Of a DNA stretch of 64,000 nucleotides, positions 1 through 8,578 are shown piece after piece. This DNA is from Capnocytophaga leadbetteri. GTDB lineage: Bacteria > Bacteroidota > Bacteroidia > Flavobacteriales > Flavobacteriaceae. The notes below the pieces were generated by a model. That model made no database searches. It had not been told where the DNA came from and worked only from the letters and a program-made list of their open reading frames with translations. Each line of letters begins with the position of its first letter. The first letter of the stretch is position 1. Location: contig NZ_QBKG01000004.1 in the NCBI RefSeq assembly GCF_003054025.1, positions 120,391 to 184,390 on the forward strand. Reading direction: 5' to 3'. The position numbers and the translations under genes are program-made.

Positions 1-2
1 AC

Positions 3-1412
3 ATAGCAGCTACAGCAGCCACAGTGCTTAGCCTTGTAGCGGTACCTGCTGTAATGGCGTATCAAAACTGGGACGACCACGACCGCTCTCAGAAATACTC
101 AGCCGAGTTTATAGCCGATGCTTACCTCGAATCGGTAGCCGAAAACAAAGACGCTATGATTTTCACCATAGGTGATAATGATACCTTCCTACTGTGGTAC
201 GCACAAGAGATAGAGGGCTATCGCACCGATGTACGTGTGATAAATACTAGCTTATTACAAACTGATTGGTACATCGACCAAATGAAGCGACAAGCCTACC
301 AAAGTACCCCTATACCAGGGCAGTTGGTACACAAACAGTACGCTCACGGAGTAAGAGAGGCTATTTACTACCAAAAGCGCACTGATAACCGTTGGAATAT
401 TAAAGACTTTGTAAACTGGATTACCAGTGACGACCCTTCTACACGTAGTTCGCGTGGAGCAGGCGAATATAAGCAAGATTTCTATTACTATCCTACCAAT
501 AAGTTGCGTATACCGGTGAATAAGGAAAACGTGCTGAAGAGTGGTATCGTAAAACCAGAAGATGCTGATAAGATAGTAGATTATATCGATATTACCCTAC
601 CGGGAGCTATAGATAAAGCCCGCATAGTGATGCTCGATATTTTGGCAAACAACGATTGGAAGCGTCCTATCTACTTCACAGGTGGTAGTATGGATTCCGC
701 TGAATATCTGTGGATGAAAGACTACTTACAGTTAGACGGACTTGTATACAAGTTAGTGCCTATCAAAACGCCTATCGATAAGAATAATCCTTATGATATG
801 GGTCGCATAGACTCTGAGCTGATGTACAATATCGTAAAACGATGGACGTGGGGCAATATGGGCAAAGAGGGTATTTACTTAGACCCTGAAACACGCAAAA
901 ACAGTATTATTTTCCGCGGCAATCTCGCTCGCCTTACCGAACAGCTTATAGCAGAAGGAAAAACCGCTAAAGCCTCTGAAATCATCGATATAGCGATGAA
1001 AAATATGCCGATAGATGCTTATGGGTATTACTTTACTCTCGATCCTTTTATCCAAGGTTCTTATAAAGTAGGCAAGAAAGAGCAAGCACGCGCTATCGCT
1101 CTACAGGTGATAAAGAAATATCAAGAAGAGCTTAATTATTACACTCACCTGCCTGCAAGTGAGCTAAACAGCAATGCTAAACGCATACAGTATTGCATAG
1201 ACCGCTATGGCGAAGTAGTGATGCTAAGCGAAACTTTGGATAAGGAGTTTTATGCTGCCCAATGGGCGATATTCAAAGATAAAGCAGGTTTATTTATGGG
1301 TGAAAAAGAGCTTGAAGAATACTTCAAAGGGGCTGCGAGCCAAGCAGCTTTAGACTCTTTGCGCAACACTCTGATTGATACCACGGCTACTTCTGATAGT
1401 ACTGAAGAATAA
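3..1412 (+). CDS. DUF2723 family membrane protein, C-terminal part (5' truncated)
   Basis: The frame is open to the left edge, so this is the C-terminal part of a longer gene; the first in-frame start-like codon (GTG at 24) is internal. The visible part begins with the end of a hydrophobic segment, followed by about 440 soluble residues that should lie outside the cytoplasmic membrane. It carries the GDNDTF and WYAQE signatures that I associate with DUF2723 proteins of Bacteroidota (GT117-like, related to TMEM260). The C-terminal half is alpha-helical and TPR-like. DUF2723 proteins are thought to be polyprenol-dependent glycosyltransferases, but the substrate here cannot be told. The stop is 6 bp before the next gene, so the two are probably co-transcribed. 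Confidence 0.8.
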   Translation: MAATAATVLSLVAVPAVMAYQNWDDHDRSQKYSAEFIADAYLESVAENKDAMIFTIGDNDTFLLWYAQEIEGYRTDVRVINTSLLQTDWYIDQMKRQAYQSTPIPGQLVHKQYAHGVREAIYYQKRTDNRWNIKDFVNWITSDDPSTRSSRGAGEYKQDFYYYPTNKLRIPVNKENVLKSGIVKPEDADKIVDYIDITLPGAIDKARIVMLDILANNDWKRPIYFTGGSMDSAEYLWMKDYLQLDGLVYKLVPIKTPIDKNNPYDMGRIDSELMYNIVKRWTWGNMGKEGIYLDPETRKNSIIFRGNLARLTEQLIAEGKTAKASEIIDIAMKNMPIDAYGYYFTLDPFIQGSYKVGKKEQARAIALQVIKKYQEELNYYTHLPASELNSNAKRIQYCIDRYGEVVMLSETLDKEFYAAQWAIFKDKAGLFMGEKELEEYFKGAASQAALDSLRNTLIDTTATSDSTEE

Positions 1413-1418
1413 TATACT

Positions 1419-2042
1419 ATGCGCTTTAGCTACGTCATATCTTTTTTCTCGCACCCTATTTGGTTGCCTATTTACGGCGCGATGATAGTGCTGTTTAATA
1501 TCCCGTTTTTCTTACCTTTTGAGATGGTGAGATTTACGTGGTTGTTACTGCTATTGGTTACCATAGCGCTGCCTTCACTCATATATCTTATTTTGTTTGT
1601 GAGAGGCTGGCTACAACACCCTTTCATCATAACAGCCGAAAAGCAGAAATGGTTACTTTGCGGCTATATAGTTATGCTGTTGGTAGTAGCTTTTAGCATA
1701 ACTACTATCGACCACTATCCCATACTATGGGTATATCTGATGAACTTAGCAGTGTCGTGTCTGATACTGCTTCTTCTGCTTTTCTTTAAGTTCACCCCTA
1801 ATGTATTTGTAATGGGAATGGGAGCTCTGATGGTATTCACCCTACTGCTGAGTCTTTCGTTTGAGAAAGATATGACATATCTTATAGCAGCTTTCATCTT
1901 TATGAGTGGGGCGAGTATCACTGCGCAGTATTATCTTACCGCTCAACCACTACGTTGGCTACTACTTAGTTGGGTTATTGGGGCACTACCTCAGCTCTCG
2001 CTAATGCTACTGCTGAAAAATCTGCTCTTTGGGTTTCACTAA
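1419..2042 (+). CDS. Polytopic membrane protein of unknown function
   Basis: This 207-residue protein is almost entirely hydrophobic, with about six membrane segments separated by short loops. One loop near residues 65-75 holds a HPF-I-TAEKQK stretch, and conserved His and Lys residues there could matter. I do not recognise the family; similar PAP2-like or undecaprenyl-related small membrane proteins sit beside DUF2723 and glycosyltransferase genes in flavobacteria, but no phosphatase motif is complete. It starts 6 bp after the DUF2723 stop and ends 17 bp before a GT2 gene, so it is probably the second gene of an operon for cell-surface glycans. The function is left open. Confidence 0.7.
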   Translation: MRFSYVISFFSHPIWLPIYGAMIVLFNIPFFLPFEMVRFTWLLLLLVTIALPSLIYLILFVRGWLQHPFIITAEKQKWLLCGYIVMLLVVAFSITTIDHYPILWVYLMNLAVSCLILLLLLFFKFTPNVFVMGMGALMVFTLLLSLSFEKDMTYLIAAFIFMSGASITAQYYLTAQPLRWLLLSWVIGALPQLSLMLLLKNLLFGFH

Positions 2043-2059
2043 TTATAAAATCTGAGTCA

Positions 2060-2809
2060 ATGAAAATATCTGTAGTTATCAATACCTATAATGCCGAAAA
2101 GCATTTGCGCACTGTGTTAGACACCGTTAAAGATTTTGACGAGGTGGTAATTTGCGATATGCACAGTACTGATAGCACTATAGCAATAGCTGAACAATAC
2201 GGCTGCAAAATAGTGTATTGCGAGCGTGCCCCTTATGTAGAGCCTGCGCGCAATTATGCTATTGCACAAGCTACCCACCCTTGGCTATTAGTCATTGATG
2301 CAGATGAAACAGTACCCGAAAAACTAAAAGAATACCTTTATAAAATAGCCGAAACCCCTAATCTTGGGGGAGTGTATATCCCTTTTAAAAACTATTTTAT
2401 GGGCGAGTATATGCGCTCTGCTTTTCCTGACTTCAAACTGCGCTTTTTTAAGAAAGAAGGAGCTTATTGGTCGCCCGAAATACATTCTACCGTAAAGGTA
2501 CAAGGGCAGGTGATTAAAATGCCCAGAAACCGCCCCGATTTAGCTTCAGAACACTTAGCTAACGACTCGGTAACGACTATTTTAAGCAAAAATAACAACT
2601 ATAGCACGCAAGCAGCTGACCAGCGTAAAGGAAAGAAGATAGGCTGGGTAAAACTATTGTTTTCGCCTTTGTTTTGGTTTATTAAATACTATTTTATCAA
2701 AAAGGGCTGTTTAGACGGCAAAAAGGGCTTTATTTTTGCAGTACTGAAAGCCCAGTATAAATTCTCTTGTTTAGCAAAAGTGTATGAATATCAACAAAAT
2801 AACAGATAA
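2060..2809 (+). CDS. Glycosyltransferase family 2 (WaaE/KdtX-like)
   Basis: This is a 249-residue GT-A glycosyltransferase. It opens with the GT2 strand and nucleotide-binding region (ISVVINTYNAE), and has a DMHSTDST motif near residue 33 and a DADE metal-binding motif near residue 80, typical of the WaaE-like branch that adds sugars to LPS core or capsule. The frame is open about 90 bp further upstream, but ATG 2060 is chosen because the GT2 fold starts there and the upstream part lies inside the previous gene. It probably works at the cytoplasmic face of the inner membrane with a nucleotide-sugar donor. The last 26 bp overlap the next gene, showing translational coupling. Confidence 0.85.
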   Translation: MKISVVINTYNAEKHLRTVLDTVKDFDEVVICDMHSTDSTIAIAEQYGCKIVYCERAPYVEPARNYAIAQATHPWLLVIDADETVPEKLKEYLYKIAETPNLGGVYIPFKNYFMGEYMRSAFPDFKLRFFKKEGAYWSPEIHSTVKVQGQVIKMPRNRPDLASEHLANDSVTTILSKNNNYSTQAADQRKGKKIGWVKLLFSPLFWFIKYYFIKKGCLDGKKGFIFAVLKAQYKFSCLAKVYEYQQNNR

Positions 2810-3809
2810 TACTCCTGATGTAAGCGATAAGAAAATCATCTTGATAATGCCTCCTGACTTCGGCGTTTATCAGGTGATTGAGCAAAACCTTCGCTATATG
2901 GGTTTTGAGCAAGTAACAGTTATATCGCCCCTATTTCGCTATAAAACTAAAGATAGAATACTCAACTTTATACAGAAGACTTTTCTGGGCAATAAAGACT
3001 ACAAGAAGCAGCTTATAGACGACTATTATACCGCCGAAGTAAGCCAAACCTTGAGTAGTTTTGCCCCTAAAAGTATCGATTACGCTATCGTGATTCGTCC
3101 AGATAAGTTAGACCTAAAAACGATAGAGAAAATACATAATACCGCCCATAAAGTAGTTGCCTATCAGTGGGACGGACTTGCTCGTTTCCCCAAAGTATTC
3201 AAGATTATAAACCAATTCGAACGCTTCTTTGTCTTTGACCTTGAAGACTATCACCTATACAAAGACCGCTATCCTAATCTCTTGCCTTGCACTAACTTCT
3301 ATTTTGATATTCCTGAAGAAGAGGTAACTCTCAATAGCAAAGAGGTTTTGTATGTAGGTGCTTATATGAAAGACAGAATACAATCACTTATCAGAGTAGT
3401 AGATGCGCTCTCCCAATACGATTTAAAACTAAATATCAATTTGTTTTACGGTAGAAAAACACCTCCTTTTTCTCACCCTCATCTTTCTTTCTTCTCAAAG
3501 GGGATAAGTTATGCAGAGAACCTAAAAACTACCAAAAAAGCAGCTATACTTTTAGATATAAAAACCGTAGAACACAATGGCTTATCGTTTAGGATATTTG
3601 AAGCTATAAAATACCAAAAGAAGCTAATTACCGATAATAAAAGCATAAAACTACATGATTTTTATCATCCTAATAACTTCTATGTAGTAGAAAATGACAG
3701 CTTTGAAGGGTTAGCAGACTTTTTAGAGAGCGATTTTGTGCCATTATCTGAAGAAATTAAGCAAAAATATAGCTTCTCTAATTGGGTAAAGTATGCTTTA
3801 CAGATTTAA
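2784..3809 (+). CDS. Glycosyltransferase-like protein, surface polysaccharide synthesis
   Basis: The 341-residue protein has a Rossmann-like start (KKIILIMPPDFGVYQ), a middle segment with strand/loop patterns, and a C-terminal part containing NGLSFRIFEAIKY, which resembles the donor-binding helix region of GT-B enzymes (E in FEA). I read it as a GT4/CgeB-like or LPS core biosynthesis glycosyltransferase; the acceptor and donor are unknown. It overlaps the GT2 gene by 26 bp and converges with the ligase gene on the other strand, sharing 32 bp of 3' ends. It belongs with the flanking surface-glycan genes. Confidence 0.65.
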   Translation: MNINKITDNTPDVSDKKIILIMPPDFGVYQVIEQNLRYMGFEQVTVISPLFRYKTKDRILNFIQKTFLGNKDYKKQLIDDYYTAEVSQTLSSFAPKSIDYAIVIRPDKLDLKTIEKIHNTAHKVVAYQWDGLARFPKVFKIINQFERFFVFDLEDYHLYKDRYPNLLPCTNFYFDIPEEEVTLNSKEVLYVGAYMKDRIQSLIRVVDALSQYDLKLNINLFYGRKTPPFSHPHLSFFSKGISYAENLKTTKKAAILLDIKTVEHNGLSFRIFEAIKYQKKLITDNKSIKLHDFYHPNNFYVVENDSFEGLADFLESDFVPLSEEIKQKYSFSNWVKYALQI

Positions 3810-5160
3810 ATCGGGGCGCAAGTAATATAAATATCAAAAGAACACTTACGATATAAGTATATTCAAAAAAGTAAAAGAGTACATCAGTATTCATTATAGG
3901 TAGAGAAACAACTACTAAAAACTGTTTTAGAATATCTTTTGAAAGTAATAAGCACAAAATCCATACTACAAAAATACTTAGCCCTAAAATACCAGTATCA
4001 ACAAGTGTAGCTACAAAGTCATTATGTACATAAAAAGGGTAACTGCCAATAATATACCGATGATATCCTGTCCCATTGCCAATCCAAATATTCCCCTCTC
4101 TGATAGCAGCAAAAGCCTTATTATATATTTTATTGCGAATAGGGTCAGAAAAATAAGCTGTATGAGTGATAAGATACGATACAGTACCAATACCAATTAA
4201 TACCAATAGCCCTAAAATACTGTATTTCAATGACTTTTTTATATGCTTTTCTACTGAAAGAAAAACAAAGAAAGCTACTACTATAAAATAACTGATGATT
4301 ACTACCCTTGCTTGCACCATCAGAGCCACACACAAAACTAATACAGCATAAATAATAAGCTCAGAAATAGAAATCAGAGTTTTACCTTTCTTCCATAAAA
4401 TAAAACTCAAACCTCCTATTGCCAAGATAATCCACGAAATAAAGCTAGGGTGCTTGAAATGCGACCAAAACAAAATTTCATAATAAGAAAAATATCCTTT
4501 GTTTAAAGTAATAAAGCTAAAAACACTTCTGCCTAGCGAACTGATAGCAAATAAGTAAAACACTACATTGGCTACTAATAGCATTAAAAATCCTTTAAAA
4601 CATATTTGAATAAGACTTTGTTGTTGCCTTTCGCTAACCGAAAAACCTAATAGAATAATAGGCACAAGTACAAAAAAGATAATATTTTCTTCCTTAATAA
4701 GCACATTTATACCCCATTCCAAATGTTCAGCCCACAAAAGCCCTACTATTCTTATTGCGATAAACGCAAAGAAAGCAATAGTAAGGGCAGTAGGTTTTAT
4801 ATACTTCCGATAGATAACACCGTATAAAGCACATAAGAAGAGCAGTAGAATATCCAATCTAAAGGTTATTTTGTGCTTATACGTCCACAGTAGTACTACT
4901 CCGCAGCCTACTATCGTGATACTATTGCGCAACCACTCGCCTTTTTCAAATAAAAAACGGTGATTTCGGTATATAAACAGCAAAATAATCGCTATATCAT
5001 AAAGAAATACACTATAAAACACCGTTCTTTGTACACTTTCGTTCCAATTAGGGGTAATAAACTGTAGTAACACTGCCGTAAAAAGAAGGGGTAGTAAGCT
5101 CAGTAATAAGAACCATTCGTTCTTGATAAAAGTTTTGAGGGCAAGTGTTTTATTTTCCAT
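3778..5160 (-). CDS. O-antigen ligase / Wzy polymerase-like membrane protein
   Basis: This 460-residue protein is strongly hydrophobic with about 11-12 predicted membrane segments and one large extracytoplasmic loop. Just after that loop comes a G-N-G-T-G stretch followed by YPFYVHNDF and then a DTGILG motif, the pattern of the Wzy_C (O-antigen ligase) family in which the HN pair and Gly-rich loop are conserved. Ligases join undecaprenyl-linked glycan to lipid A-core or to protein, and polymerases share the fold, so the exact reaction is open. It overlaps the upstream GT14 gene by 11 bp and thus forms a two-gene operon on the minus strand. Confidence 0.8.
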   Translation of the reverse strand: MENKTLALKTFIKNEWFLLLSLLPLLFTAVLLQFITPNWNESVQRTVFYSVFLYDIAIILLFIYRNHRFLFEKGEWLRNSITIVGCGVVLLWTYKHKITFRLDILLLFLCALYGVIYRKYIKPTALTIAFFAFIAIRIVGLLWAEHLEWGINVLIKEENIIFFVLVPIILLGFSVSERQQQSLIQICFKGFLMLLVANVVFYLFAISSLGRSVFSFITLNKGYFSYYEILFWSHFKHPSFISWIILAIGGLSFILWKKGKTLISISELIIYAVLVLCVALMVQARVVIISYFIVVAFFVFLSVEKHIKKSLKYSILGLLVLIGIGTVSYLITHTAYFSDPIRNKIYNKAFAAIREGNIWIGNGTGYHRYIIGSYPFYVHNDFVATLVDTGILGLSIFVVWILCLLLSKDILKQFLVVVSLPIMNTDVLFYFFEYTYIVSVLLIFILLAPRFKSVKHTLPN

Positions 5161-6079
5161 TTTTATTCAGATAATCCAATTTGTTTAGTATTTCTATATC
5201 TATGTCAGTGTCAAACTTCCTCGCAAAGAGTTTTCCCTTAGCCGAGCTGAGTTTTTCAAAATCTTCTGTTACAAATACGTTGTTTTTCCTAAAGTAGTTC
5301 ACGTATGTTATGGGGTCTTTTAGTTTTATGGTAGAGTCTTTAGCCACTAAGTCCATCAACACAGAGTGAAAGTATATCTCATCAGGCGAAGAAGTATATT
5401 TATAATACCCCTCTAACACTGCTTTGTGCTCGCGTATATAGTTCAGCATAGTGTAAAAGGTTCGTTCAGAAAAAGCCCAAAACTGACTGCCAGCATACTG
5501 ACGCTCAAACGGAGCTACGCGTTTAGGCAGCGAACAAAGCAACCTAAAATTCTTCCGCGATAGCCTCCCTTTTAGCAGGTGCGTCAGTGTTCTTAGCTTC
5601 TGAAAAACAGAGCAATGCGCAAACGGAGCGTAACAGTTGCTATGCCCTCGTTCTTCCGAATGCAAAATATGATAATGCTCAAGTTTATCTTTTACCATTT
5701 TTGGCTTCCATTTTTCTTCTAGGGGTTCAATCTCTATAAAATCAAAACCTTTGTTACTCTCTAAGAAGGCATTAATATACCTCTGCGATTGTATCGGATA
5801 ATCTTGCCCGCTCATCAAAATGAAAACCCCTTGTTCTTTGCTAGCTGCCTCCATAAGGTGAATAGTAGCCCGCACTATAGAAAAATCACCCCATACGCAA
5901 CGCTCGCGAGGCTCTATAAAACGAATGTGCCCCCCCTCAAGGCAAGCAGCAAAAGGCTCAATAGGTGTTTTAGCATCAAGGTGAATAAAGAATTTTGAAG
6001 CACCGTCGTCCAAACGCTCTATCATTCTGCCGAGCTGAAGAGGGTTTTTATGAGCTAATATCAGATAATTTTTCTGCAT
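5150..6079 (-). CDS. GT14 family glycosyltransferase (core-2/I-branching type)
   Basis: The 309 residues start with YLILAHKNPLQL and a FIHLDAK motif, then have a SGQDYPI motif near residue 87 and a GSQFWAFS motif near residue 190. These are features of the Branch family (GT14, beta-1,6-N-acetylglucosaminyltransferase-like) found in Bacteroidota polysaccharide clusters. The acceptor is unknown. A promoter on the minus strand lies just upstream (6100-6131). The gene is the first of a pair with the ligase-like gene, and both point toward the plus-strand glycosyltransferases, consistent with one surface-glycan region read from both sides. Confidence 0.85.
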   Translation of the reverse strand: MQKNYLILAHKNPLQLGRMIERLDDGASKFFIHLDAKTPIEPFAACLEGGHIRFIEPRERCVWGDFSIVRATIHLMEAASKEQGVFILMSGQDYPIQSQRYINAFLESNKGFDFIEIEPLEEKWKPKMVKDKLEHYHILHSEERGHSNCYAPFAHCSVFQKLRTLTHLLKGRLSRKNFRLLCSLPKRVAPFERQYAGSQFWAFSERTFYTMLNYIREHKAVLEGYYKYTSSPDEIYFHSVLMDLVAKDSTIKLKDPITYVNYFRKNNVFVTEDFEKLSSAKGKLFARKFDTDIDIEILNKLDYLNKNGK

Positions 6080-6099
6080 AAAAGATGATATTTTCGAGG

Positions 6100-6131
6100 C
6101 AAAAATATAAATTCTTCTTTAGACTACCAAA
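6100..6131 (-). promoter_or_regulatory. Bacteroidota-type promoter of the GT14 gene
   Basis: On the minus strand the -7 box TATTTTTG (plus-strand CAAAAATA, 6100-6107) and the -33 TTTG (6128-6131) are separated by 20 bp. The start codon follows 21 bp downstream. Confidence 0.6.
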
Positions 6132-6207
6132 TAAAAATTCCCCTCTGCCCATTCCTCCCAGCCTTCCCAATCCTCCCAATCTTACTATACCTTAGATACA
6201 CTTACAC

Positions 6208-6251
6208 CGAAGGATAAGCGAAGGATGAGCGAAGGATAACCGAACGATGAC
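6208..6251. repeat. Four tandem 11-bp units (CGAAGGATAAG-like)
   Basis: Four consecutive 11-bp units beginning at 6208, 6219, 6230 and 6241 share the core CGAAnGATnA. The units are related, on the other strand, to the 11-bp array at 35912-35977. The array lies directly upstream of the GH65 promoter, between divergent genes. The 6080-6318 gap holds this array and two promoters. Confidence 0.8.
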
Positions 6252-6257
6252 CCCACA

Positions 6258-6289
6258 TTTGCTAATCTGCTAATTATATACTACCTTTG
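6258..6289 (+). promoter_or_regulatory. Promoter of the GH65 gene
   Basis: A -33 TTTG (6258-6261), a 20-bp spacer and a -7 TACCTTTG (6282-6289) match the Bacteroidota housekeeping promoter. The ATG is 30 bp downstream. Confidence 0.75.
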
Positions 6290-6318
6290 CAGCTAATATC
6301 ACAAATCACCAATAAACA

Positions 6319-8460
6319 ATGAAAAACTGGAGTATTATAGCAGAGGGCTTCTACAAAGAAGACGTTACCAAGCACGAAAGCATCTACAGCCTCGGCAATG
6401 GGGCTATGGGTATGCGCGCCAACTTCGAAGAAGATTATACGGGCAACACCCTACAGGGCAGCTACATAGGCGGTGTTTATTACCCCGATAAAACCAAAGT
6501 AGGCTGGTGGAAAAACGGCTACCCTGAGTATTTTGCCAAAGTGCTCAATGCCCCCAGTTGGATAGGACTTCACATCAAAATCAATGGCGAGGTGTTGGAC
6601 TTAAACACCTGCACAGAAGTCAAAAACTTCCGCCGCGAACTCAATATGAAAGAAGGCTGGTACGAGCGCCAGTTCACCGCTACCCTGCCTAATCAGCAAG
6701 AAATACAAGTCAAAGCCCTGCGCTTGCTCTCTTTGCGTTATGACGAGCTCGGTGCCTTGCGCTACGAAATCACCCCCCTTACTACCGATGCTACTATCGA
6801 AATAGAAAGCTATTTAGATAGCGGCGTAAAAAATAACGATGCCAATTGGGACGAGCTTTTCTGGAATACCTTGGAAGTAGAAGCCGCTACCAATAACGCT
6901 CACATACTCGCCGCTACCAAAAAAACGGACTTCAAAGTGCTTACCTTTATGCAGAATAAACTCTTTGTAGAGGGCAAAGCCTTAGAAGTCTCTTCAAAAC
7001 AAAACAAAAAGGATAGCTACATAGGCCTGCAATACCAAGTCGCTCTTAAGAAGAATCAAACCTTCAGGATAGAAAAATACGGAGGATATAAAACCTTATC
7101 TTCTCCTGATGCTCCACAACCCTCTTATGCTGCTTTGTTAAGCACTACAGACGCTTTCGAGGAGTTATTAAGAATGCAAAAAGAAGACTGGGCAGCCATT
7201 TGGGAGCTTTCTGACATCGAGATTGAGGGCGATGACAAAGCCCAACAGGCTATTCGCTTCAATATCTTCCAGCTCAACCAGACCTATTCCGGCAAACACG
7301 CCCATCTCAATATAGGCCCCAAGGGCTTCACGGGCGAGAAGTACGGAGGCAGCACCTATTGGGATACCGAAGCCTACTGCCTGCCCTTCTATATGGCAAC
7401 CAAAGGCGCTGAGGTAGCCCGCAATTTGCTCTTGTACCGCTACAACCAGTTAGATAAAGCGATTGAAAACGCCAAAAAACTCGGTTTTACGGGTGGCGCA
7501 GCGCTCTATCCTATGGTCACAATGAATGGCGAGGAGTGCCATAACGAGTGGGAAATCACTTTTGAAGAGATACACCGCAACGGGGCAATTGTCTTTGCTA
7601 TCTATAATTACGTCCGCTACACCGGCGATGAAGCCTATATAAAGGATTACGGCTTAGAGGTGCTGGTGGCAATAGCGCGTTTTTGGGCACAAAGAGCCTC
7701 TTTTTCTGCGGAAAAACAAAAATATGTAATATTAGACGTAACAGGCCCTAATGAGTACGAAAATAACGTTAATAACAATTTCTACACTAACTACATCGCC
7801 CAATGGTGCTTGCGTTATGCTGCCGAGCAGGTAGAGGTGTTTAAAAGAGAAGCTATTGCCCAAGAAGAGCTACAGCAATGGCTGCATATAGCCCAAAATA
7901 TGTATTTCCCTTACAGCGAAAAATACGGAGTATATTTGCAACAAGACGGCTTCCTTGATAAGGAACTAAAGCCAGCGAGTGCTATTCCTGCTGAAGAGCG
8001 CCCGCTCAACCAGCATTGGTCGTGGGATAGAATCCTCCGTTCCCCTTACATCAAGCAAGCCGATACGCTACAGGGCTTTTATTTCTTCCGGAATCACTTT
8101 ACCCACGAGGAGTTGCGTAAGCACTACGAGTTTTATGAACCCTTTACGGTGCACGAGTCTTCATTGTCGCCTTGTGTGCATAGTGTTTTGGCGGCAGCTT
8201 TAGATAAGAAGGAGGAGGCTTATGCGCTTTACTTGCGCACCTCTCGCCTCGACTTAGACGATTATAACAAAGAGGTTCACGAGGGGCTCCATATCACCTC
8301 TATGGCAGGCACTTGGCTCAGCATAGTCGAGGGCTTTGGCGGAATGCACGTAGTCGATAACCAGCTGCATTTCAAGTCTTGCTTACCGGCGCATTGGCGC
8401 TCCCTTAGCTTTAAGGTCATCTTCAGAGGGCAGCTCCACGTATGCAAATTTGTCAATTAG
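6319..8460 (+). CDS. GH65 family glycoside phosphorylase (maltose phosphorylase-like)
   Basis: This 713-residue protein is a family GH65 enzyme: an N-terminal beta-sandwich starting with SIYSLGNGAMGMRA, a linker, an (alpha/alpha)6 barrel and a short C-terminal sheet. The general acid is expected at Glu479 in TGPNEYENN, a motif shared with maltose phosphorylase. Such enzymes cleave alpha-glucosides with phosphate to give beta-glucose 1-phosphate. No signal peptide is present, so it acts in the cytoplasm, fitting the glycogen genes in the same window. The family is usually about 750-780 residues; this one stops early in the C-terminal sheet domain, and its last five codons plus stop read as an intergenic repeat (CAAATTTGTCAATTAG), suggesting a replaced 3' end. 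Confidence 0.85.
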   Translation: MKNWSIIAEGFYKEDVTKHESIYSLGNGAMGMRANFEEDYTGNTLQGSYIGGVYYPDKTKVGWWKNGYPEYFAKVLNAPSWIGLHIKINGEVLDLNTCTEVKNFRRELNMKEGWYERQFTATLPNQQEIQVKALRLLSLRYDELGALRYEITPLTTDATIEIESYLDSGVKNNDANWDELFWNTLEVEAATNNAHILAATKKTDFKVLTFMQNKLFVEGKALEVSSKQNKKDSYIGLQYQVALKKNQTFRIEKYGGYKTLSSPDAPQPSYAALLSTTDAFEELLRMQKEDWAAIWELSDIEIEGDDKAQQAIRFNIFQLNQTYSGKHAHLNIGPKGFTGEKYGGSTYWDTEAYCLPFYMATKGAEVARNLLLYRYNQLDKAIENAKKLGFTGGAALYPMVTMNGEECHNEWEITFEEIHRNGAIVFAIYNYVRYTGDEAYIKDYGLEVLVAIARFWAQRASFSAEKQKYVILDVTGPNEYENNVNNNFYTNYIAQWCLRYAAEQVEVFKREAIAQEELQQWLHIAQNMYFPYSEKYGVYLQQDGFLDKELKPASAIPAEERPLNQHWSWDRILRSPYIKQADTLQGFYFFRNHFTHEELRKHYEFYEPFTVHESSLSPCVHSVLAAALDKKEEAYALYLRTSRLDLDDYNKEVHEGLHITSMAGTWLSIVEGFGGMHVVDNQLHFKSCLPAHWRSLSFKVIFRGQLHVCKFVN

Positions 8461-8502
8461 CTTAAAAAGCCTAAAATAGATTAACATTTTATTCACAAAT
8501 TA

Positions 8503-8534
8503 TTTGGTTTTTATTTTTTTTCTTTTTACCTTTG
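8503..8534 (+). promoter_or_regulatory. Promoter of the DUF4301 gene
   Basis: TTTG (8503-8506), a 20-bp spacer and TACCTTTG (8527-8534) form a full Bacteroidota promoter. It argues that translation starts at ATG 8579 and not in the open frame upstream of the promoter. Confidence 0.75.
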
Positions 8535-8578
8535 ACACCTCATTCAGAGGAAAGAAAAAGAATAAAAACCAACATATT

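Noticed and set aside
3778..3809. Overlapping 3' ends of two genes as a sign of error
   Set aside because: Both frames have clear protein features and a 32-bp convergent overlap is normal.
8504..8578. Upstream extension of the DUF4301 protein
   Set aside because: The promoter -7 box lies inside it, so it cannot be translated from that promoter.
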